The notes under the pieces: generated by a model | The model's database searches: none | Told to the model about the DNA's origin: nothing | Seen by the model: the letters and a program-made list of their open reading frames with translations, nothing else | Shown: positions 15,404 through 22,306 of the stretch, one piece after another | How positions within the stretch are numbered: position 1 is the stretch's first letter | Layout: every line of letters begins with the position of its first letter | Origin: CAYVMN01 sp043808585 | GTDB taxonomy: Bacteria; Desulfobacterota; DSM-4660; Desulfatiglandales; Desulfatiglandaceae | Direction: 5' to 3' | Length of the DNA: 22,306 nucleotides | Assembly (NCBI GenBank): GCA_043808585.1 | Contig: JAZDES010000032.1 | Location: 1 to 22,306, forward strand | Made by a program: the position numbers and the translations under genes

Positions 15404-17494
15404 ATGCTTTCCGAAGAATCAAAAGGCATAAAGACCGAAGATCCTTTCCGGAACCTGGAGAATTATCAGGCCCTTCTTCATAGTGTCACCGATTATGTGA
15501 TCGCCGTCAACAGGAACTATCAGATCATTATGGCAAACGATCTCTTCAAGAATAAGTTCGGCATGCAGCCGGGTGGTTATTGCTACAGGCTTTGGAAAAA
15601 CCGCGATGAGAAGTGTGAAAATTGTCTGGTAGAGAAATCATTCCTGGATGGTAAGCTTCATTGGAGTGATGAAACGGTGGTGATGAAGGATGGCAAGAGC
15701 GCGCTGGTGCGTGCCAGATCAACTCCTGTAGCAAACAGGAAAGGAGATATTATCTATGTCCTTGAGACTGCTACAGACATTACAGAAGAGATCAACCTTA
15801 AATGGGAACTCCACAGGATGGAGGGCAGCCTCAGGGAGATCTTGACCGATCGGTTGAAGGAATTGCACAAATCCGAAGAGAGATACCGGACCATATTTGA
15901 GCGCTCTCGCGAGACGATTCTCCTTACCGATCCGGACGGAAAAATCCTGGAAGTGAATCGGGCGGGCGTTGAGATGTTCGGCTTCGGTAAGAAGAGAGAG
16001 GTCCTGTCACTGAATTCCGCAAAAAGCCTGTTTCAAAACCTGGACCATCTTCGCCAGTTGCAAAATAGGCTCTTTGAAGATGGGTTTGTTGACGAATTTG
16101 AGACCCGCCTCTTGGGAAAAGGAGGCCGTGCTTTTGACGCCCTGATTGCCTCGAACGTCATCGTAGACAGGCTTGGAGATATCACCGGTTACGTGTTGAT
16201 GGTCAGGGATATCACAAAGAGAAGGGGGGCTCAGAAGCAAATAGAGGCACGGAATATTAGACTTTCTGCTCTCAATTCCATCTCCACAACGGTCAGCAGC
16301 AGCCTCGATTTGGATGAGGTGTTGAATCGGACCATCGATAAGATCCTTGAGATCCTCGCATCCGAGTGCGTCAGGATCTATCTCCTGGACAGCAGCCAGC
16401 AAATCCTCCAGCTCACAGCCTCCAAAGGCCTCTCCAACCAATTCACCCATATGGAGCATGTCAGATCCCGCAGGGTTGGAGACGGATTTCTGGGTGAGAC
16501 GGTTCAGACCGCAACGGTAAGAGTGGTAGACAATTTGCAGCCTGAAGCAGATGGCTATGCCGGTTTTCTATTAAAGGAAGGCTTCAAGTCCACCATTTAT
16601 GTCCCCCTTGTCTCGAAGGGTGAACCTGTTGGAGTGATGTGCATTTCCAGCCGGTCGGCATTCGGGTTCTCAGCCGGGCACGTGGAATTCCTTACCGCCA
16701 TCGGCAACCAGATAGGAATCGCAATCCACAATGCGAATCTCTACGAACGCACCAAAAAGGCCTACCAGGAGCTGAAAGAGGCACAGGAACAGGTCATTCG
16801 GTCAGAAAAGTTGGCCTCGCTGGGTAAACTGGCTGCCACCATTGCCCATGAGATAAATAACCCCCTGGCTGTGGTGCTGACCTATGTCCGGTTGATGATG
16901 AAGCTGGCAAGCCGGGATCAATTTCGACCCGATCGAATGGAAGATGTCTCCCGGTATCTGAGTATAATGGAGTCAGAAACTGCCAAATGTGGAGAGATAG
17001 TAAAAAATCTTCTCACCTTTTCCCGCCAGTCAGAAATAACAATAAGGCCGCACAATATCGAAGAAATCATTGACAAGACCTTGGCCCTCATCGACCATGA
17101 ACTAGAAATAAAAGGGATTGAGCTTGTCAAGAAGGTTGAGACCGATCTCCCTCAAGTCAAGGGGGACTTTCGGCAGATTCAACAGGCCCTTCTGAATCTC
17201 TTGAGCAATGCCGCGGAGGCCATGGCAACAGGGGGGACTATCACCGTGTCAGCCAGCCGGTCCGGAGGCGAGGATTTCTTGAAGGTGGAGATCTCGGATA
17301 CAGGATGCGGTATTCCAGAAGACGACATGGAAAAGATATTTGAACCCTTCTTTACCACCAAGGAGGAGGGAAAAGGTGTGGGTCTCGGCCTGTCTGTGGC
17401 TTATGGGATCATTGCCCGGCACGGCGGCTCCATTGAAGTGAAAAGCGAACCCAATAAAGGGAGTACCTTCACTGTTCGACTCCCCACCAAATGA
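15404..17494 (+). CDS. PAS-PAS-GAF sensor histidine kinase
   Basis: A 696-residue cytoplasmic kinase with no membrane segment or signal peptide. PAS1 (about 22-128) holds a Cys set C60, C71 and C74 in CYRLW...EKCENC. PAS2 spans about 160-272 and GAF about 288-445. HisKA has the phospho-acceptor H482 in ATIAHEINNPL. HATPase_c ends the protein, with N-box LSNAAEA, G1 DTGCGIP, F-box FEPFFTTK and G2 GVGLGLSV. The ATG at 15404 has GAGG 8 nt upstream. It is read divergently from the Hdr/Fdh cluster and is followed 89 bp later by its likely partner regulator. As a soluble kinase it should sense an internal cue, such as redox state or a small ligand; the Cys trio is a candidate redox or metal site. 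Confidence 0.92.
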   Translation: MLSEESKGIKTEDPFRNLENYQALLHSVTDYVIAVNRNYQIIMANDLFKNKFGMQPGGYCYRLWKNRDEKCENCLVEKSFLDGKLHWSDETVVMKDGKSALVRARSTPVANRKGDIIYVLETATDITEEINLKWELHRMEGSLREILTDRLKELHKSEERYRTIFERSRETILLTDPDGKILEVNRAGVEMFGFGKKREVLSLNSAKSLFQNLDHLRQLQNRLFEDGFVDEFETRLLGKGGRAFDALIASNVIVDRLGDITGYVLMVRDITKRRGAQKQIEARNIRLSALNSISTTVSSSLDLDEVLNRTIDKILEILASECVRIYLLDSSQQILQLTASKGLSNQFTHMEHVRSRRVGDGFLGETVQTATVRVVDNLQPEADGYAGFLLKEGFKSTIYVPLVSKGEPVGVMCISSRSAFGFSAGHVEFLTAIGNQIGIAIHNANLYERTKKAYQELKEAQEQVIRSEKLASLGKLAATIAHEINNPLAVVLTYVRLMMKLASRDQFRPDRMEDVSRYLSIMESETAKCGEIVKNLLTFSRQSEITIRPHNIEEIIDKTLALIDHELEIKGIELVKKVETDLPQVKGDFRQIQQALLNLLSNAAEAMATGGTITVSASRSGGEDFLKVEISDTGCGIPEDDMEKIFEPFFTTKEEGKGVGLGLSVAYGIIARHGGSIEVKSEPNKGSTFTVRLPTK

Positions 17495-17583
17495 GAGATG
17501 AGACCCGCGGCCGGCAGTTTTAAAAAAATCTCCTGCACCTTATGAAGGGAGCTTCAATTCTACAACTCTGGAGGTAGGGGCAT

Positions 17584-18933
17584 ATGAATAAGCAACCCTC
17601 TATTCTCGTTGTTGATGACGAGTCACTCATGAGAGAAGCCTTGAGTGACTGGCTCAGGGAGGACGGATATGAGATCGGCCTGGCGGCAAGTGGAGATGAA
17701 GCAATTGCCAAGGCCGAAGAGAAGACCTGGCAAGTGGTACTGCTCGACCTGAAAATGCCGGGCATGGACGGCCTTGAGACCTTGAGGCGACTCAAGGAAG
17801 TCAGTCCCGACTCTGAAATCATAATGATGACGGCATATGCGACCATTGACACTGCCGTTCAGGCCATGAAAGAGGGGGCCTTTGATTATCTGGTAAAGCC
17901 TTTCGACCCCGATGAGATCGAAATGCAAATCAAGAAGATAGTGGTCCACAAGGAACTGGTCCTTGAGAACATCCTGCTTCGTAGGAAGCTGGAAGAAAAA
18001 TACCAGTATGATGAAATCATTGGAAAAAGCGATGCCATGCAGGAGATCTTTGAATTGATCAGAAGGGTGGCCCCCACAGATTCCACAGTACTCATAACAG
18101 GTGAGAGCGGCACGGGCAAAGAGCTGATCGCCCAGGCCGTCCATGCCAATAGCAAACGATGTTACATGCCTTTCATTGCGGTCAGCTGCGGGGCACTGCC
18201 CGATACCCTCCTAGAGAGCGAACTTTTTGGTTATGAAAAAGGCGCTTTTACAGGGGCAGAGCACACCAGGCGCGGCCGGTTCGAGATGGCGGACGGCGGG
18301 ACCCTCTTCCTGGACGAGATCGGAGATATCAGTCTGAAGACTCAGGTGGGCCTGCTAAGGATCCTCCAGGAAAAAGAATTCAACCGCCTGGGGGGGGAGC
18401 ATGCCATAGGGGTGGACGTCCGAATCCTGGCCGCCACAAACCGCGATCTCAAAAAGGCCATTAGAGAGAATCGATTTCGAGAAGACCTCTACTATCGCCT
18501 CAACGTGATTTCGATCCATGTCCCCCCATTGAGAGAGAGAAAAGAGGATATCCCTCTGCTGGCAGAGGCGGCCGTCCGGAAAGCTTGTCTGGAGATGAAT
18601 AAAGATGCGGTGAAAATCGCCCCTTCTGCACTTGAACTGCTTATGGATTACGACTGGCCCGGAAATGTCAGGGAATTGGAGAACATCATCGAAAGGGCCC
18701 TTGTCGTTGGTCAGGGAAAAGAGATCTCGGTCGAAGACCTCCCCTTTTCACGAAAGGAATTTAGGCCCGAAGAATTTCCAAAGTCATTAAAGATGATGGA
18801 GAAGATGCATATTGAAAGGATCTTGAAAGAAGGCAACTGGAACATCAGCAAGGCAGCCCGTGATCTGGATATCGATCGACAGACCCTCTACAACAAGATA
18901 CAGAAGTACGGGATCCGAAAGGGGGAAGCCTAG
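17584..18933 (+). CDS. NtrC-family sigma-54 response regulator
   Basis: A 449-residue transcription activator. The receiver domain (about 5-120) has acidic D11/D12, phospho-acceptor D55 in VVLLDLKMPGMDG and K105 in YLVKPFD. The AAA+ domain (about 145-375) has Walker A GESGTGKE (173-180), the sigma-54 contact loop GAFTGA (220-225, intact), Walker B LFLDEIGD, and an arginine-finger region RFREDLYYRLNV. The Fis-type helix-turn-helix is at the end (NWNISKAARDLDIDRQTLYNKIQKYGI). The ATG at 17584 is preceded by GGAGG. All parts needed to open a sigma-54 promoter are present. The obvious local target is the -24/-12 promoter at 19714, with its two upstream dyads. Confidence 0.95.
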   Translation: MNKQPSILVVDDESLMREALSDWLREDGYEIGLAASGDEAIAKAEEKTWQVVLLDLKMPGMDGLETLRRLKEVSPDSEIIMMTAYATIDTAVQAMKEGAFDYLVKPFDPDEIEMQIKKIVVHKELVLENILLRRKLEEKYQYDEIIGKSDAMQEIFELIRRVAPTDSTVLITGESGTGKELIAQAVHANSKRCYMPFIAVSCGALPDTLLESELFGYEKGAFTGAEHTRRGRFEMADGGTLFLDEIGDISLKTQVGLLRILQEKEFNRLGGEHAIGVDVRILAATNRDLKKAIRENRFREDLYYRLNVISIHVPPLRERKEDIPLLAEAAVRKACLEMNKDAVKIAPSALELLMDYDWPGNVRELENIIERALVVGQGKEISVEDLPFSRKEFRPEEFPKSLKMMEKMHIERILKEGNWNISKAARDLDIDRQTLYNKIQKYGIRKGEA

Positions 18934-18938
18934 ATCCT

Positions 18939-19481
18939 TTGTCAAGGTGTATCGCCATCTGCCCTATCGGTGCTGTTGAAGGATATATTATTTCTCGGAT
19001 CGTAGAATTCATTCAAGGGCGATGCGGGATTCCGTGTGAGGCCATGAACGGAACCGAAACACCGCGATATGCATATGACGAAATCCGAGGTCAGTACAAT
19101 TCAAGTCTTATTCTCAAGCGACTCCCTGTTTACCGGTCCGGCACCTTTAGGATCTTAGGGGTTACCCACCTAGATCTCTATGTCCCCATACTCAAATACG
19201 TCTATGGTTTGGCCCGGATAGAGGGGCAATGCGCGATCATCTCATTGCACAGGCTCCGTCCCCAATTCTATGATCGGGCACCGGACCCCCATCTTCTGAT
19301 GTCTCGGATCGAGAAGACGGCGCTGCACGAGATCGCACACAGCCTCGGCATGATCCATTGCAGAGACAGGAGATGTGTCATGTACTCCTCCACCCGGATT
19401 ACAGACACCGACTTGAAGAAATCCGGCTTTTGTCCCAGCTGCCAAGAGCTATATACCTGGCACCTCATGAGGTCTCGCTGA
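18939..19481 (+). CDS. amzA: Archaemetzincin family zinc metalloprotease
   Basis: A 180-residue protein with the full archaemetzincin signature: HEIAHSLGMIH (130-140) directly followed by C141, then C146-V-M148, 17 residues, and CPSC (165-168). The HExxHxxGxxH site binds catalytic zinc; the four Cys form a second, structural zinc site in this family (known). The N-terminus IAICPIGAV matches the usual family start (LIPIG.V), which supports TTG 18939 as start although it is a rare codon. No ATG or GTG lies in frame nearby. It begins 5 bp after the response regulator stop, so it is probably co-transcribed with the kinase and regulator. The physiological substrate of bacterial members is not known to me. 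Confidence 0.88.
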   Translation: MSRCIAICPIGAVEGYIISRIVEFIQGRCGIPCEAMNGTETPRYAYDEIRGQYNSSLILKRLPVYRSGTFRILGVTHLDLYVPILKYVYGLARIEGQCAIISLHRLRPQFYDRAPDPHLLMSRIEKTALHEIAHSLGMIHCRDRRCVMYSSTRITDTDLKKSGFCPSCQELYTWHLMRSR

Positions 19482-19518
19482 GCTATTGCCTGTCTGAGTG
19501 CCAAAATTTTCAACAGTA

Positions 19519-19535
19519 TGCCGCCATCTTCGGCA
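19519..19535. promoter_or_regulatory. Upstream dyad 1, candidate activator-binding site
   Basis: TGCCGCCATCTTCGGCA, a 17-bp imperfect dyad with arms TGCCG/CGGCA. It has the same arms and length as the site 80 bp downstream. It lies about 190 bp upstream of the sigma-54 -24 element, a normal place for an enhancer-binding protein. Confidence 0.7.
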
Positions 19536-19598
19536 ACCCTATAATCCTAAGCAAAAACGATTAGTTGCTCCATTTGACCGGTACCACTTCAATGCTTT

Positions 19599-19615
19599 TG
19601 CCGAAATTTTCGGCA
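19599..19615. promoter_or_regulatory. Upstream dyad 2, candidate activator-binding site
   Basis: TGCCGAAATTTTCGGCA, a 17-bp dyad with perfect 8-bp arms around one central base, about 110 bp upstream of the -24 GG. Its centre is 80 bp from that of dyad 1. The two share TGCCG...CGGCA, which suggests one dimeric protein, most likely the Fis-HTH regulator encoded at 17584-18933. Confidence 0.75.
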
Positions 19616-19713
19616 TAACATCAACCTGGTTTTTCAGCCCCATATTGTGCATGAGGCTAATATTATCTATTATATCAAATAGTTAAACCATTCAATGTGA
19701 CTTAAAGGCTAAG

Positions 19714-19730
19714 TTGGCACGAGGTTTGCG
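19714..19730 (+). promoter_or_regulatory. Sigma-54 (-24/-12) promoter for the GcvH-like gene
   Basis: TTGGCACGAGGTTTGCG matches the sigma-54 consensus TGGCACG-N4-TTGC exactly: GG at 19716-19717, ten bases, then GC at 19728-19729. Transcription should start near 19741, leaving a leader of about 45 nt before the ATG at 19786. Confidence 0.9.
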
Positions 19731-19785
19731 TTGATGAAGCCAGTATTCATCAAATTAGCCATAACAAAATAAGGAGGCACTACTA

Positions 19786-20721
19786 ATGGGAACTGAGGAC
19801 AAGCAGGTATCCATGAAGATCGTACCACCCGGAAAGAAGAAGTGTGTGTGGATGGAAGCCGGCGTCGTATCCTACAAGCTTTGTGACAACAACTATGATT
19901 GTTCCACCTGCGTGTACGACCATGCAATGCAGGCCAAGGTTGCCCGCCAAAAAGAGGCGGCAATGGTGGAACCCCTGGAAGTATCATCTGATAGATTTAC
20001 CGAAAGTTGGGTGGAAAAGATGGTGCAGCTTCCTGCATCACAGCGAAAGTGCCGCTATATGATCACCGGAGAGATAGGCCGTAAACTCTGTCCCAATGCC
20101 TATGAGTGCGGCAACTGCTCATTCGATCAGATGATGCAGGAGAGGATCCAGGTCGAACCCCTGCCGGTTTACGCCCTATCCGATGTATCCGGCTTTGATC
20201 TGGCCGAAGACACCTATTACCATGAGGGACACGCATGGGCCAAACCCGAATATGGCGGACGAGTGAGGGTGGGCCTGGACGATTTCGCCCAGAGGCTGCT
20301 CGGTGTTCTGACCGGTGTTCAGATACCGGAAGTGGGGCATGAGGTGAGACAGGGTGAAGTGGGATTCCACGTGAGGCGAAATGGCGATCGCATTGCGCTC
20401 CTCTCTCCTGTGGATGGCGTGATATTGCGCACCAACCATCGGGTGCTCGACAATCCCAGGCTGATTAACGAGTCTCCCTATGAACAAGGGTGGGTATTTA
20501 TCGTCGAGCCTACGGGGCTTCGCAAGAACCTCAAGGGCATGTACTATGGGGAAGAGGCACACACCTATATGGCCGAGGAAAAGGAGAAACTCTTCTCTAT
20601 GGCCAGTGAAGGACCCCGGATTGCCGCAGACGGAGGAGATCCTGTGGAGAACATCTTGGGAGAGATGGAAGAAAAAAGGCGGGCCGAGTTTGTAAGGACC
20701 TTTCTCAAGACCAAGACGTGA
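19786..20721 (+). CDS. GcvH-like protein with tandem Cys motifs and no lipoyl lysine
   Basis: 311 residues, unknown function. The N-terminal part has two copies of C-x12-C-x5-C-x2-C (C20, 33, 39, 42 and C89, 102, 108, 111), each followed by a D-x-M/Q segment (YDHAMQ, FDQMMQ), so each copy could bind one metal or Fe-S cluster. From about 140 to 245 it resembles glycine-cleavage H protein (VGLDDFAQRLLG, SPVDGVI, NPRLINESPYEQGWVF). The segment that should hold the lipoylated Lys (VESVKA in GcvH) reads HVRRNGDRIALL, with no Lys, so it is not a classical lipoyl carrier. A charged 65-residue tail follows. The start has AAGGAGG 8 nt upstream, and the gene has its own sigma-54 promoter. It may be a redox scaffold or sensor; that is a guess. 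Confidence 0.8.
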   Translation: MGTEDKQVSMKIVPPGKKKCVWMEAGVVSYKLCDNNYDCSTCVYDHAMQAKVARQKEAAMVEPLEVSSDRFTESWVEKMVQLPASQRKCRYMITGEIGRKLCPNAYECGNCSFDQMMQERIQVEPLPVYALSDVSGFDLAEDTYYHEGHAWAKPEYGGRVRVGLDDFAQRLLGVLTGVQIPEVGHEVRQGEVGFHVRRNGDRIALLSPVDGVILRTNHRVLDNPRLINESPYEQGWVFIVEPTGLRKNLKGMYYGEEAHTYMAEEKEKLFSMASEGPRIAADGGDPVENILGEMEEKRRAEFVRTFLKTKT

Positions 20722-20726
20722 TATTC

Positions 20727-20762
20727 AGGCCTCCCGCCTTCCAAACGGGCGGGAGCCTCTTT
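20727..20762 (+). terminator. Hairpin terminator after the GcvH-like gene
   Basis: CTCCCGCC (20731-20738) pairs with GGCGGGAG (20748-20755), extended by AGG/CCT across one bulged C, followed by CTTTCCCC. The stem is strong but the T run is short. It lies between two convergent genes. Confidence 0.65.
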
Positions 20763-20777
20763 CCCCGTCTAGTCTCG

Positions 20778-21908
20778 TCATCCGTTCAGCCTATCCAAAA
20801 GCAAAGTGTAAAGATCACGTACCTTGAGATCCAGCTCCGCGGTCTGCTGTGCGCATGTAAGGTGAATCTGACATTTTGGACAGGCAGTGACGAGGGTATG
20901 TGCGCCGGTAGCCAAGGCCTCCTTAAGCCTTTCGAGCTGCATCGCCTTCGAACAGCCGGAACATTCCATCCAGGCGCTGGTCCCGCAACATAGGGCATTT
21001 TCCCTGCTCCTTCCCATTTCCACCAGTTTGATGCCGGGAATAAGCCCAAGAAGCTCCCGAGGGGGGTCATAAATACCTGCCAGCCGCCCCAGCCGGCAGG
21101 GATCATGGTAGGTAATGGTTCCATCTTCGGGTGGCTCAAAGGATAATCCTGACCCCGGCAGTTCCCTTGCCAGAAATTGGGTCAGGTGCAAGACTTCAAA
21201 TGGGAGCATCCCAACATATTTTGGATAATGGTCCCTGAATGTCACATAACCTTCAGGGCAACTGAATATAACCGTCTTGGCGCCTGACGCAATTATTACC
21301 TCGACGTTTCGCTCGGCCAACCGTTTGAAGGTGGCGGTATTTCCGCTCCAAAAGGCGTCGTGCCCGCAGCATCGTTCGTCATTGCTAATGACAGGTTCTA
21401 CCCCCATCCTGTTTAGCAGCCTGAGAGCACTGCGCCCGGCCTCAAGCGACGCCACACCGAGGTAGCGAAACGTCACGTCAAAATAGGGCAGGCAGCCTAC
21501 AAAATAGAAGTGCTCACCTGTTTCACGGAAGTTACCCACACCCTCGGCCCACCCCGTGCGCCTCTGTTTTATGTCCCGGGTCTGCAGGTTGGCCACGGTC
21601 TGGAGAATACCGTGGTGGCTTTCCAAGGGAAGGTTCCCCTCTTTCCTGGCCTCTTCCCTGTAAGAGCGGTTGAATTCAGGAAAATCGATCTCTACCGGAC
21701 AACGAGAACTGCACCGTGCACAGGTCAGGCATGCCCAGAGTTCGCGGCTTTGCAGCAGGTCCCCATCCGGGTCTATCATGGCCCGTTTAATGATCTGTCT
21801 TGGTGAGAAAGCGGGAAGTTCGCGGCTTACAGGACAGCTTGCCGTACAAACGCCGCACTCCATACAATAGTTTATCTGCCTCTGAGTAAGTGGCATTGCC
21901 TGTTGCAT
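20778..21908 (-). CDS. HdrD/GlpC-like Fe-S oxidoreductase with two CCG domains
   Basis: A 376-residue soluble protein. Two 4Fe-4S clusters lie at the N-terminus: CMECGVCTASCP (15-26) and CLTCARCSSRCP (60-71), the HdrC-like part. Two CCG domains follow, the HdrB-like part: first VGCLPYFD, ERCCGHDAF and SCPEG, where CxxG replaces the usual CxxC; second HDPCRLGR, ALCCGTSAW and ACPKCQ. This layout is that of HdrD or the glycolate/lactate oxidase Fe-S subunit. No membrane segment is present. It starts at ATG 21908 with AAGGGG 8 nt upstream; the ATG at 21896 is an alternative. It stands alone, convergent to the GcvH-like gene, but could pair with the HdrA proteins of the main cluster. Its electron acceptor or donor is unknown. 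Confidence 0.87.
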   Translation of the reverse strand: MQQAMPLTQRQINYCMECGVCTASCPVSRELPAFSPRQIIKRAMIDPDGDLLQSRELWACLTCARCSSRCPVEIDFPEFNRSYREEARKEGNLPLESHHGILQTVANLQTRDIKQRRTGWAEGVGNFRETGEHFYFVGCLPYFDVTFRYLGVASLEAGRSALRLLNRMGVEPVISNDERCCGHDAFWSGNTATFKRLAERNVEVIIASGAKTVIFSCPEGYVTFRDHYPKYVGMLPFEVLHLTQFLARELPGSGLSFEPPEDGTITYHDPCRLGRLAGIYDPPRELLGLIPGIKLVEMGRSRENALCCGTSAWMECSGCSKAMQLERLKEALATGAHTLVTACPKCQIHLTCAQQTAELDLKVRDLYTLLLDRLNG

Positions 21909-21944
21909 CTTGAAAACCCCTTAATTGGATTCTTACCTGTTCAA

Positions 21945-21963
21945 TGTGAGAGAATATCTCACA
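21945..21963. promoter_or_regulatory. Inverted repeat upstream of the HdrD-like gene
   Basis: TGTGAGA-GAATA-TCTCACA, with perfect 7-bp arms and a 5-nt spacer, centred about 46 bp before the start codon. This is a likely operator. The spacing between TGTGA and TCACA is 9 bases, not the 6 of CRP sites. Confidence 0.6.
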
Positions 21964-22306
21964 CAATGTTTTTAGATCCTTTGTCGTTTCATCCGGCGCT
22001 TGAGAAATTGGAAACTAGAAACTCGAAACTGGAAGAAATCCCTACATTGTTCCTCCTTCAAGTTTCAAATTTCGTAACATTTTAGCCCTTTTCCAATCTG
22101 GCGTTTATCCGGGGGAATGGGGGTTTTCTTTTTGAGAGGTGTAACCCTGCCTGCCGGCAGGCACGCCTGTCTGAGCCCGTTAGAGAGCGTTAAGAAATCA
22201 CGGAGAGCGCTCTCTCAAGAACGAGATGATGTTAGCGTTGGCACAGTTCCTTATTTTCAGCTATGGCGCGTGATTACTTTACGCCCTCTTACGGGCGAGT
22301 GGTACA
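21964..22306. other. Non-coding stretch to the right edge, repeats and palindromes
   Basis: I see no supportable gene here. It holds degenerate GAAACT-type repeats at 22005-22036, partly mirrored by AGTTTCAAATTTC at 22061-22073, similar to 3859-3889. A 16-bp perfect palindrome TGCCTGCCGGCAGGCA lies at 22148-22163, and a 12-bp palindrome GAGAGCGCTCTC at 22203-22214 is preceded by a partial copy (TAGAGAGCG) at about 22182. These could be operators of a gene beyond the edge or intergenic repeat debris. Confidence 0.5.

Noticed and set aside
19786..20721. Glycine cleavage H protein in the usual sense
   Set aside because: The lipoyl lysine is missing, and no gcvP or gcvT gene is in the window.
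21945..21963. CRP-type binding site
   Set aside because: The gap between TGTGA and TCACA is 9 bases instead of 6. It is kept only as an unnamed inverted repeat.

Overview
The window looks like the chromosome of an anaerobic, selenocysteine-using Desulfobacterota (deltaproteobacterial) sulfate reducer or syntroph. The evidence is a large set of Hdr/Mvh/Fdh redox proteins, in-frame UGA codons with SECIS-like hairpins, a sigma-54 activator system, and GC-rich palindromic intergenic repeats. This assignment is inferred from gene content only.

Positions 1-15198, minus strand (read right to left): a long electron-transfer cluster. It starts with a 28-codon ORF that looks like a cut-off HdrA N-terminus. 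Then come a membrane cytochrome b / c-heme / Fe-S protein, HdrB, a giant HdrA-GltD-HdrA fusion (HdrL-like), MvhD, an HdrA N-terminal half and an HdrA C-terminal half. A 119-bp palindromic element follows, then a second MvhD, an FdhB-like Fe-S protein, the formate dehydrogenase catalytic subunit FdhA, and hypoxanthine phosphoribosyltransferase (cut by the window edge). Five of these genes contain in-frame UGA codons at conserved Cys/Sec positions, six UGAs in all: FdhA 1, MvhD-2 2, HdrA 1, MvhD-1 1, HdrL 1. Each UGA is followed by a hairpin with its apical loop 18-27 nt downstream. An ordinary gene caller would break or shorten all five genes.

Positions 15199-15403: a divergent promoter region with an AAGACC-N12-GGTCTT dyad and candidate sigma-70 promoters on both strands.

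Positions 15404-19481, plus strand: a PAS-PAS-GAF histidine kinase, an NtrC-type sigma-54 response regulator with an intact GAFTGA motif, and an archaemetzincin protease, probably one operon.

Positions 19482-20762: a sigma-54 promoter with near-consensus -24/-12 elements and two 17-bp dyads upstream, driving a GcvH-like protein. That protein lacks the lipoyl lysine and carries two identical-spacing Cys motifs. A hairpin terminator follows.

Positions 20778-21908, minus strand: an HdrD-like Fe-S/CCG-domain protein with an inverted-repeat operator candidate upstream. The remaining 400 bp to the right edge has degenerate repeats and palindromes but no gene I can support.

Working model (inference): formate (FdhAB), NAD(P)H (the GltD module), ferredoxin and a thiol/disulfide or other HdrB substrate are coupled through two flavin HdrA modules and MvhD connectors. 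A membrane heme protein links the system to the quinone pool. The neighbouring sigma-54 two-component system probably controls the GcvH-like gene and perhaps the cluster.
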